Source: Pseudomonadota bacterium (GTDB lineage: Bacteria > Pseudomonadota > Gammaproteobacteria > Burkholderiales > Burkholderiaceae_C). From it: a stretch of DNA of 44,611 bases. The notes beneath the pieces were generated by a model. It made no database searches. It was not told the DNA's origin and saw nothing but the letters and a program-made list of their open reading frames with translations. The translations under genes were made by a program, and so were the position numbers. Positions 7,485-15,532 of the stretch are shown here, in pieces. Position 1 is the first letter of the stretch, and each line of letters opens with the position of its first letter. The DNA is taken from positions 1-44,611 of the forward strand of contig JAFEER010000280.1 in the NCBI GenBank assembly GCA_018240985.1, read 5' to 3'.

Positions 7485-8516
7485 TCAAACCAGCTTCTTG
7501 AGCAGCTCGGCCTTCTTCGCGTCGAACTCTTCCTGGGTCAGGATGCCCTTGGACTTGAGGTCGGCCAGCTTTTCCAGCGTCGCCATGACCTCGTCCGGCC
7601 GCACGCCCACCGGGGCCGCCGCAGCGGCTGGCGCGCCGCCGCCCTGCAGGCCGGCCTGCAGGTTCTGCGCCAGCACCTGGCCCAGGGCCACGCCCGCGCC
7701 CAGGCCCATGGCGTCGCCCGCCACGCCGCCGCCACCGGCGCCTTCGGCAAACTTGGGTATCGCCTGCGCCGTCTGGTACTGCATGAACTTGCCCATGTCG
7801 CCACCGACCATGCCCATACCGATCTTCTGATCCAGCACCTTTTGCAGCTCCTCGGGCAGCGAGAGGTTCTGCACCGTCATGGCCTCCAGCTTCAGGCCGA
7901 TCTTGGCGAAGGCGGGTTGCAGCTCGCGCGCCAGGGCGTCGGCAAACATCTGCTGGTTGGCCGCCAGGTCGAGGAAGGCCACGCCGCTCGCGGCAATGGC
8001 GTTGCTGATGTTCTGCAGCACCAGGCCGCGCAGCTGGCCGTCGAGGTCGGCCACGCCGTAGGACGCGCGCGTGCCGGAAATCTCGGTGTGCAGCAGCTTG
8101 GGGTCGGCCACGCGGTAGGCGTAGTTGCCAAAGGCGCGCAGGCGCACGGCGCCAAAGTCCTTGTCGCGGATGGTGATGGGCTGGGGCGTGCCCCATTTCT
8201 GGTCTACCTGCTGGCGCGTGCTGAAGAAGTACACGTCGCTCTTGAAAGGCGACTGGAACAGCTTGTCCCAGTTCTTCAGGTAGGTCAGCACCGGCAGCGT
8301 CTGCGTGGTCAGCTTGTAGGTGCCGGGGCCGAACACATCGGCCACCTGGCCCTCGTTGACGAAGATCGCCATCTGCGACTCGCGCACCACCAGGGTGGCG
8401 CCGGTCTGGATCTCCATGTCCTGCATGGGGTAGCGCCAGGCCAGCGTGCCGTCGCCCTCCTCCGTCCACTGCAGGATGTCGATGAACTGTTTCTTGATGA
8501 AGTCCATGAGGGCCAT
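7485..8516 (-). CDS. SPFH/band-7 domain protein with C-terminal SHOCT segment
   Basis: The 343-residue protein starts with a YdjI-type SPFH region (residues about 1-230; features include DGTLAWRYPMQDMEIQTGA, a virion-core-like segment, and an alpha-helical stretch ending NLSLPEELQKVLDQKIG). A Gly/Ala-rich hydrophobic linker (AEGAGGGGVAGDAMGLGAG) follows, then a SHOCT-type end, DEVMATLEKLADLKSKGIL plus TQEEFDAKKAELLKKL. SPFH proteins oligomerise on membranes and scaffold stress complexes; SHOCT is a short oligomerisation tail. It is the first gene of the minus-strand run followed by DUF4178, DUF350, YecA-like and fic. Confidence 0.85.
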   Translation of the reverse strand: MALMDFIKKQFIDILQWTEEGDGTLAWRYPMQDMEIQTGATLVVRESQMAIFVNEGQVADVFGPGTYKLTTQTLPVLTYLKNWDKLFQSPFKSDVYFFSTRQQVDQKWGTPQPITIRDKDFGAVRLRAFGNYAYRVADPKLLHTEISGTRASYGVADLDGQLRGLVLQNISNAIAASGVAFLDLAANQQMFADALARELQPAFAKIGLKLEAMTVQNLSLPEELQKVLDQKIGMGMVGGDMGKFMQYQTAQAIPKFAEGAGGGGVAGDAMGLGAGVALGQVLAQNLQAGLQGGGAPAAAAAPVGVRPDEVMATLEKLADLKSKGILTQEEFDAKKAELLKKLV

Positions 8517-8657
8517 GGGTGCGCTCCGTTGGGGGGATGGAGGAAGTTAAAAAATGTTAGCGCCCATCATAGCGAGCGCGCCCCCTGGACTCGGGTGCAC
8601 CCGGGGCCAAGGCATGGCTATGTGCGGATTAGGGACAAGCAATTGGCGGGATTTAAT

Positions 8658-8676
8658 GAGAATGATTATCATTTTG
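8658..8676 (+). promoter_or_regulatory. Putative Fur box upstream of the DUF2061 gene
   Basis: The 19-mer gagaatgattatcattttg matches the classical Fur consensus GATAATGATAATCATTATC at 15 of 19 positions by eye. It lies 21 bases before the ATG at 8698 and overlaps a possible -10 hexamer (tatcat, 8667-8672) placed 18 bases after ttggcg at 8643-8648. This is the position expected for iron-dependent repression. The SPFH gene diverges 141 bases away and could also be affected. Confidence 0.55.
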
Positions 8677-8697
8677 CCAATTACCATGGAGTCCGCC

Positions 8698-9000
8698 ATG
8701 TCCCGCATCCGCCTCGCCGCCCGCCGCAATTTACCCACCCTGGCCAAGACCGGCAGCTATTACCTCATCCACATCTGCGTGGCCGCCATGGTGGCCTATG
8801 CCGTCACGGGCAATCTGGTCGCCTCGCTGACGCTGAGCCTGCTCGAACCCACGGTGCAGGCCGTAGCCTTCTTCTTTCATGAAAAGGCCTGGGCACGCGC
8901 TCTGGCGCGCAAGGCCGCCGCTCAGGAGCGCACATCCAACAGCGTGCCCATGGCCTCGTCGGCCTTGCGCAGCACCAGCATATTGGCCTTGAAGGCGTAG
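8698..9000 (+). CDS. DUF2061 family small membrane protein
   Basis: The 100-residue protein has a basic N-terminus, then AKTGSYYLIHICVAAMVAYA and VTGNLVASLTLSLLEPTVQA followed by FFFHEKAWARAL. This is the DUF2061 layout of two membrane helices with TGN and the HE.AW end. The start at 8698 is preceded by GGAG 6 bases upstream; longer upstream frames would cross the Fur-like box. The last ~26 residues overlap 79 bases of the convergent flagellar-rod-like gene and look like antisense readthrough, so the functional protein may end in the HEKAWARAL region. The family function is unknown; the Fur-like box suggests iron-linked expression. Confidence 0.7.
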   Translation: MSRIRLAARRNLPTLAKTGSYYLIHICVAAMVAYAVTGNLVASLTLSLLEPTVQAVAFFFHEKAWARALARKAAAQERTSNSVPMASSALRSTSILALKA

Positions 9001-9224
9001 GTGGCGGCCATCTGCTCAACCGCCTCGGTCTCCAGTGCCACGCCGGACTGGGGCGCCTGACCTATCTGGGCCTGCACCCCACCCAAGTCCGGCACCGCCT
9101 GCTGCTGCACCTGCTGGGCCCTGAAACCCGGGGTGTTCAGGTTGGCGACGTTGTGCGCGCTGCTATGCAGGCGCAGTTGCGCGGCCTGCAGGCCGGATGA
9201 TGCGATGGAGATGGCGGAGGACAT
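8922..9224 (-). CDS. Orphan mini flagellar basal-body rod-like protein
   Basis: The 100-residue protein has both conserved ends of FlgB/C/F/G-type rod proteins with almost nothing between. The N-terminal segment is SIASSGLQAAQLRLHSSAHN then VANLNTPGFRAQ (compare SGL...NIANxxTxGF). The C-terminal segment is ATYAFKANMLVLRKADEAMG then TLLDVRS, the heptad region that bundles in the rod. No flagellar genes are nearby. Such stand-alone mini-rod proteins occur in several betaproteobacteria, but I know of no assigned role. I chose the start at 9224 because the homology begins there; the longer upstream frame is Arg/Pro-rich and shadows the cupin gene. Confidence 0.7.
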   Translation of the reverse strand: MSSAISIASSGLQAAQLRLHSSAHNVANLNTPGFRAQQVQQQAVPDLGGVQAQIGQAPQSGVALETEAVEQMAATYAFKANMLVLRKADEAMGTLLDVRS

Positions 9225-9282
9225 GCTGCCCTTGGTATCGGCGAGCGGGCGCCGTTCTGAAGCCCTCGGCCTCGGGACGCGT

Positions 9283-9627
9283 TTATCCCAGCCTGACGAT
9301 ATCGACCGAGACCTCGACGGCCGGCGCGCTGCCGCGGTTTTCCAGCCAGTGCGTGGTGTGCCTGTCCTCGGGCCAGCCCGGCCCCGGGCCATAGTCCGTG
9401 GCCACGCCGTTGCGGTGGTCGGTGATGCTGCCTTGCAGGATGTAGACCATGCCCGGCCTGTCCTTGTGGCTGTGCACCGGGCCGAAGACGGCGCCGGGCG
9501 CCAGGGTGACCAGGCGCATGCGCAGCTGGCGCCCGGCCAGGCCCTCGATTTCGGGGCCGAGATCGAGCGCCGCCAGCAGCTCCACCGTGACGCCCTGTGT
9601 CTCGGGCGCCGCCCGATCCTTGCTCAT
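9283..9627 (-). CDS. Cupin domain protein
   Basis: The 114-residue protein contains a single cupin barrel: motif 1 includes APGAVFGPVHSHKDRPGMVY (metal-ligand histidines and a downstream residue), and motif 2 includes the HTTHWLENRGSAPA region. Single-domain cupins range from metal-binding sensors to dioxygenases, so no substrate is proposed. The start is well supported by a perfect AGGAGG Shine-Dalgarno upstream of the ATG at 9627. The gene lies 58 bases upstream of the mini-rod gene in the same direction, so co-transcription is possible. Confidence 0.75.
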   Translation of the reverse strand: MSKDRAAPETQGVTVELLAALDLGPEIEGLAGRQLRMRLVTLAPGAVFGPVHSHKDRPGMVYILQGSITDHRNGVATDYGPGPGWPEDRHTTHWLENRGSAPAVEVSVDIVRLG

Positions 9628-9717
9628 CGCGGCCTCCTTTCAGTGGCCTTGTGGCCGGCTTCAGGGATGAAACCAAACCGGAAATTCTGAACCTGGCAGC
9701 GCGGCTGTCAATGTCTC

Positions 9718-10659
9718 TTACAGAATGTCATGCGCCTCTACCAGGCATTGCTGAAACAGCAGCGCCGCGCGGCTGGGCGCGGGCGAGCGGCGCAGCAGGC
9801 TGACGAACTGGCAGTGGTAGTGGAACAAGTCCGGCCGCACGGCCTGCAGGCGGCCCTGGCGCACGAAGCTTTCGGCATAGTGGTCGGGCAGAAAGCCCAG
9901 GAAGCGCCCCGACAACACCAGCGTGGCAATGGATTCCTGGTCAAAGCCGGTGGCGGCGCGTGTGAGCAGCGCCTGGTGCGACAGTTCCATGTTGGGCGAG
10001 TGGTAGCCCAGGCCGGCGAACGGGTAACGGCGCACGGCCTCCCAGTCCAGCGCCTCATGCGCCGCACCGAACAGCGCGTGGCCCGCGCCGCAGTACAGCA
10101 GCATGGTCTCGCCAAACAGGTCGGCATAGACCAGGCTTTGCGAGCTGCGGTGCGCCGGGATGATGCCGACCTGAAAGCTGCCGTCGATCACGCCGCGCTC
10201 GATGGCGTTGATGCTGCCCACATGCAGCTGCAGCTGCACATGGGGCGCCTGCGCGGCAAACGCGGCAATCGCCGCATGGATGCGCGCCGCCGGGTTGCTG
10301 GCCGTCTTGTCGAACACCGCCACGGCCAGCTGCCCGCCCATGCGCGCGTGGATGTCGTCGATGCTGTCGCGAAAGCCCTGCATGGCGGTGAGCAGGCGCA
10401 GGGTTTCGTCGTACACGCGCTGGCCCTCGGGCGTGAGCGCAAAGCCGGCCCGGCCCCGGCGGCACAGCGTCATGCCAAGGCGCGTCTCCAGATCCTTCAC
10501 ATGGCGGCTGACGGTGCTGGTGCCGATGTTCAACTCCAGCTCGGCCGCCGCCATGCCGCCGCATTCGACCACGGCCTTGAACACCTGCAGCAGGCGCAGG
10601 TCCATGTCGGCGAGCTGGCCCAGCACGGCGCGCGGGCGGGGGGTGATTTTTATTTGCAT
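9718..10659 (-). CDS. LysR family transcriptional regulator
   Basis: The 313-residue protein has a LysR-type winged helix (DLRLLQVFKAVVECGGMAAA, then STVSRHVKDLETRLGMTLC, and RRGRAGFALTPEGQRVYD) followed by a periplasmic-binding-like effector domain (residues about 100-300). The recognition helix reads GTSTVSRHVK. It is transcribed divergently from the class III aminotransferase with an 86-base shared control region, the usual arrangement for a LysR activator of its neighbour. A role sensing a beta-amino acid or its keto product is inference from that neighbour. Confidence 0.85.
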   Translation of the reverse strand: MQIKITPRPRAVLGQLADMDLRLLQVFKAVVECGGMAAAELELNIGTSTVSRHVKDLETRLGMTLCRRGRAGFALTPEGQRVYDETLRLLTAMQGFRDSIDDIHARMGGQLAVAVFDKTASNPAARIHAAIAAFAAQAPHVQLQLHVGSINAIERGVIDGSFQVGIIPAHRSSQSLVYADLFGETMLLYCGAGHALFGAAHEALDWEAVRRYPFAGLGYHSPNMELSHQALLTRAATGFDQESIATLVLSGRFLGFLPDHYAESFVRQGRLQAVRPDLFHYHCQFVSLLRRSPAPSRAALLFQQCLVEAHDIL

Positions 10660-10745
10660 AAAACGTCAAGTGAATATGGATATTTGTCGCTTTAACGAAT
10701 TATCAATCCAACCAACAATCCACACATTCCCATTAGGAGACCGCC
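10660..10745. promoter_or_regulatory. Divergent control region between LysR gene and aminotransferase gene
   Basis: This 86-base A/T-rich gap (rich in tgaatatggatatttg-type sequence) is where both promoters and the LysR site must lie. A good Shine-Dalgarno, taggaga, sits at 10735-10741 ahead of the aminotransferase ATG. I could not define an unambiguous T-N11-A site. Confidence 0.4.
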
Positions 10746-12101
10746 ATGTCCTTTGCCGTCATCGACGAAAACCCCGCCGCCATCCGCCAGGACGCCGCCT
10801 GGCTGGACGCCCACTGGATGCCGTTTACCGGCAACCGCAACTTCAAGGCGAATCCGCGCATGGTCGTCGGCGCTCAAGGTGCGTATTACCAGGATGCCGA
10901 TGGCCGCAAGATCTTCGACGGCCTGTCGGGCCTGTGGTGCTCGGGCCTAGGCCATGGCCGCAAGGAGGTGGCCGAGGCCATTGGCAAGGCTGCCGCGAAT
11001 CTGGACTACGCCCCGGCCTTCCAGTTCGGCCACCCGGCCGCGTTCGAGCTGGCGAATCGCATCAAGGACTTGACGCCCGCGGGCCTGGACTACGTGTTCT
11101 TCACCGGATCGGGATCGGAGGCGGCAGACACGTCGCTGAAGATGGCGCGCGCCTACTGGCGCGCCAAGGGCCAGGGCAGCAAGACGCGGCTGATCGGCCG
11201 CGAGAAGGGCTACCACGGCGTGAACTTCGGCGGCATCTCGGTCGGCGGCATGGTGGGCAACCGCAAGCTGTTCGGCCAGGGCGTGGAGGCCGACCATATC
11301 CCGCACACCCAGCCGCCGCTGGGCTCGTTCTACCGTGGCATGCCCGATACCGACGGCCGCGCGCTGGCCGACAAGCTGCTGGACGTGATCAACCTGCACG
11401 ATGCCAGCAACATCGCCGCCGTCATCGTGGAGCCGTTCTCGGGCTCGGCCGGCGTGGTGATTCCGCCCGCGGGCTACCTGCAGCGCCTGCGCGAAATTTG
11501 CACGCAGCACAACATCCTGCTCATCTTCGACGAGGTCATCACCGGCTTTGGCCGTATCGGCGGCTGGACGGGGGCCGAGGTGTTTGGCGTCACGCCCGAC
11601 ATCCTGAACTTTGCCAAGCAGGTGACCAACGGCGCCCAGCCGCTGGGCGGCTGCGTGGCCAGCAAAGAGATCTACGACAGCTTCATGGCCGCCGGCGGCC
11701 CCGAGTACATGGTGGAGTTTGCCCACGGCTACACCTACTCCGCCCACCCAGTGGCCTGCGCCGCCGGCAATGCGGTGCTGGACATCCTGGTCAAGGAAGA
11801 CATGCCGGCGCGCGTGAAGGCGCTGTCGCCCTACTTCGAGAACGCCGTGCACGGCCTGAAGGGGGCCAGGCATGTGGCCGACATCCGCAACTACGGCCTG
11901 GCCGCGGGCTTCACCATTGCGTCACTGCCAGGTGAACCAGCACGCCGCCCCTACGAGGTGGCGATGAAGTGCTGGGACAAGGGCTTCTACGTGCGCTACG
12001 GCGGCGACACCATCCAGCTGGCCCCGCCCTTCATCACTACCGAGGCCGAGATCGATCGTTTGGTGAGCGCGCTGGGCGATGCGCTGACAGAGACGGCCTG
12101 A
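10746..12101 (+). CDS. Class III aminotransferase, beta-alanine (omega-amino acid):pyruvate type
   Basis: The 451-residue PLP enzyme has the class III landmarks: GLSGLWCSGLGHGRKEVAEA, FFTGSGSEAADTSLKMARAY, LIFDEVITGFGRIGG, and the PLP lysine in NFAKQVTNGAQPLGG at about residue 291. Length and motifs fit omega-amino acid:pyruvate transaminases (about 449 residues in Pseudomonas), which convert beta-alanine plus pyruvate to malonate semialdehyde plus alanine. Exact substrate choice within the class cannot be read from sequence alone. The divergent LysR gene probably controls it. The carbamoylase-like hydrolase in the operon at 14301-21668 would generate such omega-amino acids, which suggests a shared pathway. 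Confidence 0.85.
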   Translation: MSFAVIDENPAAIRQDAAWLDAHWMPFTGNRNFKANPRMVVGAQGAYYQDADGRKIFDGLSGLWCSGLGHGRKEVAEAIGKAAANLDYAPAFQFGHPAAFELANRIKDLTPAGLDYVFFTGSGSEAADTSLKMARAYWRAKGQGSKTRLIGREKGYHGVNFGGISVGGMVGNRKLFGQGVEADHIPHTQPPLGSFYRGMPDTDGRALADKLLDVINLHDASNIAAVIVEPFSGSAGVVIPPAGYLQRLREICTQHNILLIFDEVITGFGRIGGWTGAEVFGVTPDILNFAKQVTNGAQPLGGCVASKEIYDSFMAAGGPEYMVEFAHGYTYSAHPVACAAGNAVLDILVKEDMPARVKALSPYFENAVHGLKGARHVADIRNYGLAAGFTIASLPGEPARRPYEVAMKCWDKGFYVRYGGDTIQLAPPFITTEAEIDRLVSALGDALTETA

Positions 12102-12107
12102 AACTCA

Positions 12108-12156
12108 TTTTTTATAGCTGCCAACGCTTGATGGACAGGCGCTGAGGGTGATTTTT
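12108..12156 (+). repeat. Interspersed AGCGCT-type repeat, intergenic copy (best-formed)
   Basis: The sequence reads attttttatagctgccaac, gcttgatggacaggcgct, gagggtgattttt. I use it as the reference for the family: T-rich end, ATAGCT, a pair of inverted (A)GCGCT-like blocks around a short spacer, T-rich end. It follows the aminotransferase stop codon. Confidence 0.65.
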
Positions 12157-12201
12157 CTCTGAAATCACCATGCCGAACAGCCGCTGAATAAACCCCATGA
12201 A

Positions 12202-12235
12202 CAAAGCCCCTGCGCCTTTCGGCCCAGGGGCTTTG
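12202..12235 (-). terminator. Hairpin terminator between convergent aminotransferase and Bug genes
   Basis: Perfect 11-bp stem caaagcccctg (12202-12212) with caggggctttg (12225-12235) around a 12-base loop. It lies 21 bases past the stop of the Bug gene and about 100 bases past the aminotransferase stop. It lacks a long T-run on either side, so it may work in both directions or be only moderately efficient. Confidence 0.65.
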
Positions 12236-12256
12236 TCTCGCTTGCTTGTGCGCAGG

Positions 12257-13264
12257 TCAGTCGAGCGTGATGCCGGCGCTCTTGATCACGCCGCGCCATT
12301 TGTCCACCTCGGCCCCCAGGAACCGCGCCGAGGCCTGCGGATCCAGGCCCGAGGGCAGCACACCCATGGAATCGAGCTTGGCCTTCACATCCGGCGCGGG
12401 CAGGGCCTTGGCGATCTCGGCATAGAGCCGATCCACGATGGGCTTGGGCGTGCCCGCGGGCACGGCGGCGAGGAACCAGGCATCGGCCGTGAAGCCCTTC
12501 AGGCCGGCCTCGGTCATGGTCGGCACGTCGGGCATGGACGGCAGCCGCTCGGTATGCACCACGGCCAGTGCGCGCACCTTGCCCGCGTGCAGCTGCGAGG
12601 CGATGGTCACGGCGGTGAGAAAGCCGAAGTCTGTCTCGCCCGCCATGAGCGACACCACCGATGGCGCGCTGCCCTTGTACGGAATGTGGCTGACCTTGAC
12701 CTTGGCCTGCATGGCATACAGCTCGGCGCCCAGGTGGTTCGGCCCGCCGGTGCCCGACGAGGGGTAGTTGAGCCTGCCGGGCGCGGCCTGCGCCGCGGCG
12801 GTCAAGTCCTTGAGCGAGTGCAACGGGCTTTGCGCGCCCACGGTCAGCACCAGCGGGCTGCGCGCCACCAGGCTCACCGGCGCAAAGTCGCGCTGCGGGT
12901 CGTAGGGCAGCCTGGTGTACAGGCCCGGCGCCATGGACATGCAGCCCACGTCGCCCAGGATCACGGTATAGCCGTCCGCGGGCGCCTTGGCCACCAGATC
13001 GCAGCCTATGGTGCCGTTGGCGCCGGGCTTGTTGTCCACCACCACCGTGGTCTGCATGCTCTCGCCCAGCTTCTGCGCCAGCAGGCGGCCCAGGATGTCG
13101 GTCGATCCCCCCGGCGCAAACGGAATCACGAGGCGGATGGGCTTGGAGGGGTAGGCGCCGGCATTCTGGGCCTGCGCCACGGACGTGGACAAGGCGACTG
13201 CGGCTACGACACCGCCGATCAATGCGCGCCAGAGGATGCTCGGTTTTGCGTGGGGATGGTTCAT
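12257..13264 (-). CDS. Bug-family tripartite tricarboxylate transporter-type substrate-binding protein
   Basis: The 335-residue protein starts MNHPHAKPSILWRALIGG with a signal peptide ending in STSVAQAQ. Then come the Bug hallmarks YPSKPIRLVIPFAPGGSTDI, VVVDNKPGANGTIG, and PYKGSAPSVVSLMAGETDFG. Bug proteins bind carboxylates or amides in the periplasm; most have no dedicated permease nearby and serve as receptors or for shared TctAB-type carriers, and none is visible here. I placed the start at the second in-frame ATG because the upstream 22 residues are not signal-like. It lies downstream of the GntR gene in the same direction with a 62-base gap. Confidence 0.85.
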   Translation of the reverse strand: MNHPHAKPSILWRALIGGVVAAVALSTSVAQAQNAGAYPSKPIRLVIPFAPGGSTDILGRLLAQKLGESMQTTVVVDNKPGANGTIGCDLVAKAPADGYTVILGDVGCMSMAPGLYTRLPYDPQRDFAPVSLVARSPLVLTVGAQSPLHSLKDLTAAAQAAPGRLNYPSSGTGGPNHLGAELYAMQAKVKVSHIPYKGSAPSVVSLMAGETDFGFLTAVTIASQLHAGKVRALAVVHTERLPSMPDVPTMTEAGLKGFTADAWFLAAVPAGTPKPIVDRLYAEIAKALPAPDVKAKLDSMGVLPSGLDPQASARFLGAEVDKWRGVIKSAGITLD

Positions 13265-13326
13265 GGCTTGCTTGGGAATTTTTTGGGGCGGCGCAGCATA
13301 CCAGCCACACGGATTGGCCAGAGGTC

Positions 13327-14139
13327 TCAAGCACGCTTGGGCGCTGCCGCCGCACGCGGGCGCCGCAGACTGTCCGCGTCCAGAATCAGCCGCCCCTGGA
13401 TGCGCCCCTTCATGCGCTTGACGCTGCTGGCCGCGTCGCGCATGTGCTGCGCCATCAGCGCGCGCACGGCCTCGGCGTCGCGCGCACGCGCGGCCTGCAC
13501 GATATCGCGGTGGAACTGCACGTTGGCCTCGCCAAAGCGCCGGTGCTCGGACTGCGGCGTGCGGTTGCCGAACACGATGAGCTGGCGAATCATCTCGTTG
13601 ATCAGCTCGCAGGAAAAGCGCAAAAAGGGGTTGGGGTTGGCCGCGGCCAGGATGTCGTGGAAGTTGACGTCCTCGCGCCGCTGCGTCACCAGATCCTCAT
13701 GGCTGTGCGTGGGGTCGCAGCAGCTGATGCTGTGCTCCAGCGCCTCGAAGTCGGCATCCGTCAGGTGCGGCACGGCGCCGGCGGCCAGATCGGGCTCGAG
13801 CAGCTGGCGCACGGTGTAGATGTCGTCGATCGTCACCTCCTGGAAGAACAGGTAGTTCTGCATGAACTGCAGCGTGCGATCCAGCGGCACCTCGGCGATG
13901 GTGCCGCCGCCCGTGGGCCCGGTGGAGATGGTGATCAGACCCTGCACCTCCAGCGACTTGAGCGCCTCGCGGATGGTGCCCTTGCTGACCTGAAACTGCG
14001 CCTGCAGCTCGCTCTCGCGCGGCAGGCGGTCGCCGGGGCTCAGGTTCTTCTCGGTGATCAGGCGCTTGACCTCCTGCGCCACGAGATCCGAGCGCTTGAG
14101 CTGCTTGATCGCCAACGAGGTGGTCTTGGATGTGGCCAT
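13327..14139 (-). CDS. FadR-subfamily GntR transcriptional regulator (FCD domain)
   Basis: The 270-residue protein has a GntR winged helix at about residues 15-85 (LVAQEVKRLITEKNLSPGDR, LPRESELQAQFQVSKGTIRE, ALKSLEVQGLI) and a helical FCD ligand domain from about 105. FCD domains bind carboxylic acids, often with a metal held by Asp and His residues. The D and H residues in the EDVNFHDILAAANPNP and FGEANVQFHRDI segments are consistent with that. It diverges from the Liv-type transporter operon across a 161-base gap and runs into the Bug gene, so it most likely represses one or both. The basic C-terminal tail (RRPRAAAAPKRA) is not part of the domain. Confidence 0.85.
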   Translation of the reverse strand: MATSKTTSLAIKQLKRSDLVAQEVKRLITEKNLSPGDRLPRESELQAQFQVSKGTIREALKSLEVQGLITISTGPTGGGTIAEVPLDRTLQFMQNYLFFQEVTIDDIYTVRQLLEPDLAAGAVPHLTDADFEALEHSISCCDPTHSHEDLVTQRREDVNFHDILAAANPNPFLRFSCELINEMIRQLIVFGNRTPQSEHRRFGEANVQFHRDIVQAARARDAEAVRALMAQHMRDAASSVKRMKGRIQGRLILDADSLRRPRAAAAPKRA

Positions 14140-14300
14140 GGTCAGTCCTAGGGTTTTTACGCGCGACGTTTATTGTATTTATCACTATAAATTGCCTTCA
14201 AGGGGTTCGTACGCATTGCAGGCACGAAATTGCGCAGACGCACTCCGACAACGGCCCAGGACTGCCAACAACCATCCCCACACCGCTACGGAGACACACC
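14140..14300. promoter_or_regulatory. Divergent control region of the GntR gene and the Liv operon
   Basis: A 161-base gap with a markedly A/T-rich core at about 14166-14195 (tttattgtatttatcacta and tataaatt), carrying plausible -10 boxes for both directions. This is the likely GntR operator. A GGAG Shine-Dalgarno at 14290-14293 serves the binding-protein gene. Confidence 0.45.
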
Positions 14301-15506
14301 ATGCAACGTCGTCATCTTCTGCAACTCGCGGCGCTTGGCGCCCTGCCCTCCTCGCTGTCGCTGGCGTCTTCGGCCTGGGCGCAGGCCAAGGACGCGATCC
14401 AGTTCGGCTGCCCCGTGCCCATGTCGGGCCCGTTCGCGGCCAATGGCAAGTTTGCCGACCTGGGCATGAAGCTGGCCATCGAGCAATACGGCAAGGCGCT
14501 GGATCGGCCGCTGGCCTACACGCTGCTGGACACCGAGGGCAAGCCGGCGACGGCCGTGCGCAAGGTGCAGGAGGCGGCCGAGCAGAAAGGCGCGCGCTTC
14601 TTCGCCGGCGGCATCCTGTCGTCCGAGGCGCTGGCCATGGGCAAGGAGGCCGAGAAGTTCGGCGGCATCTTCATCACCACCGCCGGCGCCGACGAGATCA
14701 CGGGCAAGGACTGCAACCGCGCCACCTTCCGCTGGTCGGTGCCCACCTTTGGCGCCATCGAGCAGACCGTGCGCCCGCTGGTGGAGGCCATGCCCAAAGC
14801 CAAGCGCTGGTACACGATCACGCCGCAATATGTGTTCGGCGACGGCCTGCTGTCGGCGGCCAAGAACATCTTCAAGGAAAAGGGCATCGAGCATGTGGGC
14901 AACAGCTACCACTCGCTGACCGAGAAGGAATTCAGCGGCTACCTGACCAACGCCGTGGCCGCCAAGCCCGATGTGCTGCTGCTGCTGAACTTCGGCGCCC
15001 AGTCGTCCGACACGCTGCGCCAGGCCGTGAGCTTCGGCATGCACAAGAACATGACCATCCTGATCGCCTGGGCGTCGGGGCTGGAGCAGTTCGAGTCACT
15101 GGGCGCCGACCTGTGCGACGGCGTGTACTTTGGCGCCCAGTATTGGCACACGGCGGACGCGCCGCTGAACCTGGACCTGGTCAAGCGCTGCCAGGACAAG
15201 TTCAAGGCCAACCCCAACTACAGCCTGGCCGGCTCCTATATCTGCACCAAGCTGCTGATCGACGCCATCATCAAGGCCGGCAACGTGGATCAGAAGGCCG
15301 TGGTCGCGGCGCTGGAGGGCATGAAGTACCAGGGCCTGACGGGCGACGAGGAGGTGCGCAAGGGCGACCACCAGGTGCTCAAGAACTACTACCTGCTCAA
15401 GGGCAAGGCCAAGGCCAAGATGAAGAACAAGGATGACTATGTGGACGTGATCAGCTCCGGCAAGTCCTTCCTGCCCGTAGACCAGACCGGCTGCAAGCTG
15501 GTCTGA
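14301..15506 (+). CDS. Liv-type ABC transporter substrate-binding protein
   Basis: The 401-residue protein begins MQRRHLLQLAALGAL with a signal peptide (ending near SSAWAQA; the RR pair could make it Tat-routed). It continues with the type I periplasmic-binding fold of LivJ-like proteins: IQFGCPVPMSGPFAANGKFA, then DTEGKPATAVRKVQE and YHSLTEKEFSGYLTN segments. It is the first gene of a seven-gene plus-strand operon (binding protein, two permeases, two ATPases, two hydrolases). Liv-like systems import amino acids, amides, urea and aromatic acids. The hydrolases at the end of the operon point to an amide or ureido compound, which is inference. Confidence 0.85.
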   Translation: MQRRHLLQLAALGALPSSLSLASSAWAQAKDAIQFGCPVPMSGPFAANGKFADLGMKLAIEQYGKALDRPLAYTLLDTEGKPATAVRKVQEAAEQKGARFFAGGILSSEALAMGKEAEKFGGIFITTAGADEITGKDCNRATFRWSVPTFGAIEQTVRPLVEAMPKAKRWYTITPQYVFGDGLLSAAKNIFKEKGIEHVGNSYHSLTEKEFSGYLTNAVAAKPDVLLLLNFGAQSSDTLRQAVSFGMHKNMTILIAWASGLEQFESLGADLCDGVYFGAQYWHTADAPLNLDLVKRCQDKFKANPNYSLAGSYICTKLLIDAIIKAGNVDQKAVVAALEGMKYQGLTGDEEVRKGDHQVLKNYYLLKGKAKAKMKNKDDYVDVISSGKSFLPVDQTGCKLV

Positions 15507-15532
15507 CGGCCCGCCGCCGGATTTCAAGCAAA

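Noticed and set aside
7269-8882. A 537-codon plus-strand open frame opposite the SPFH gene
   Set aside because: It crosses the palindromic repeat and the Fur box and shows no domain; the minus-strand SPFH gene has clear family sequence.
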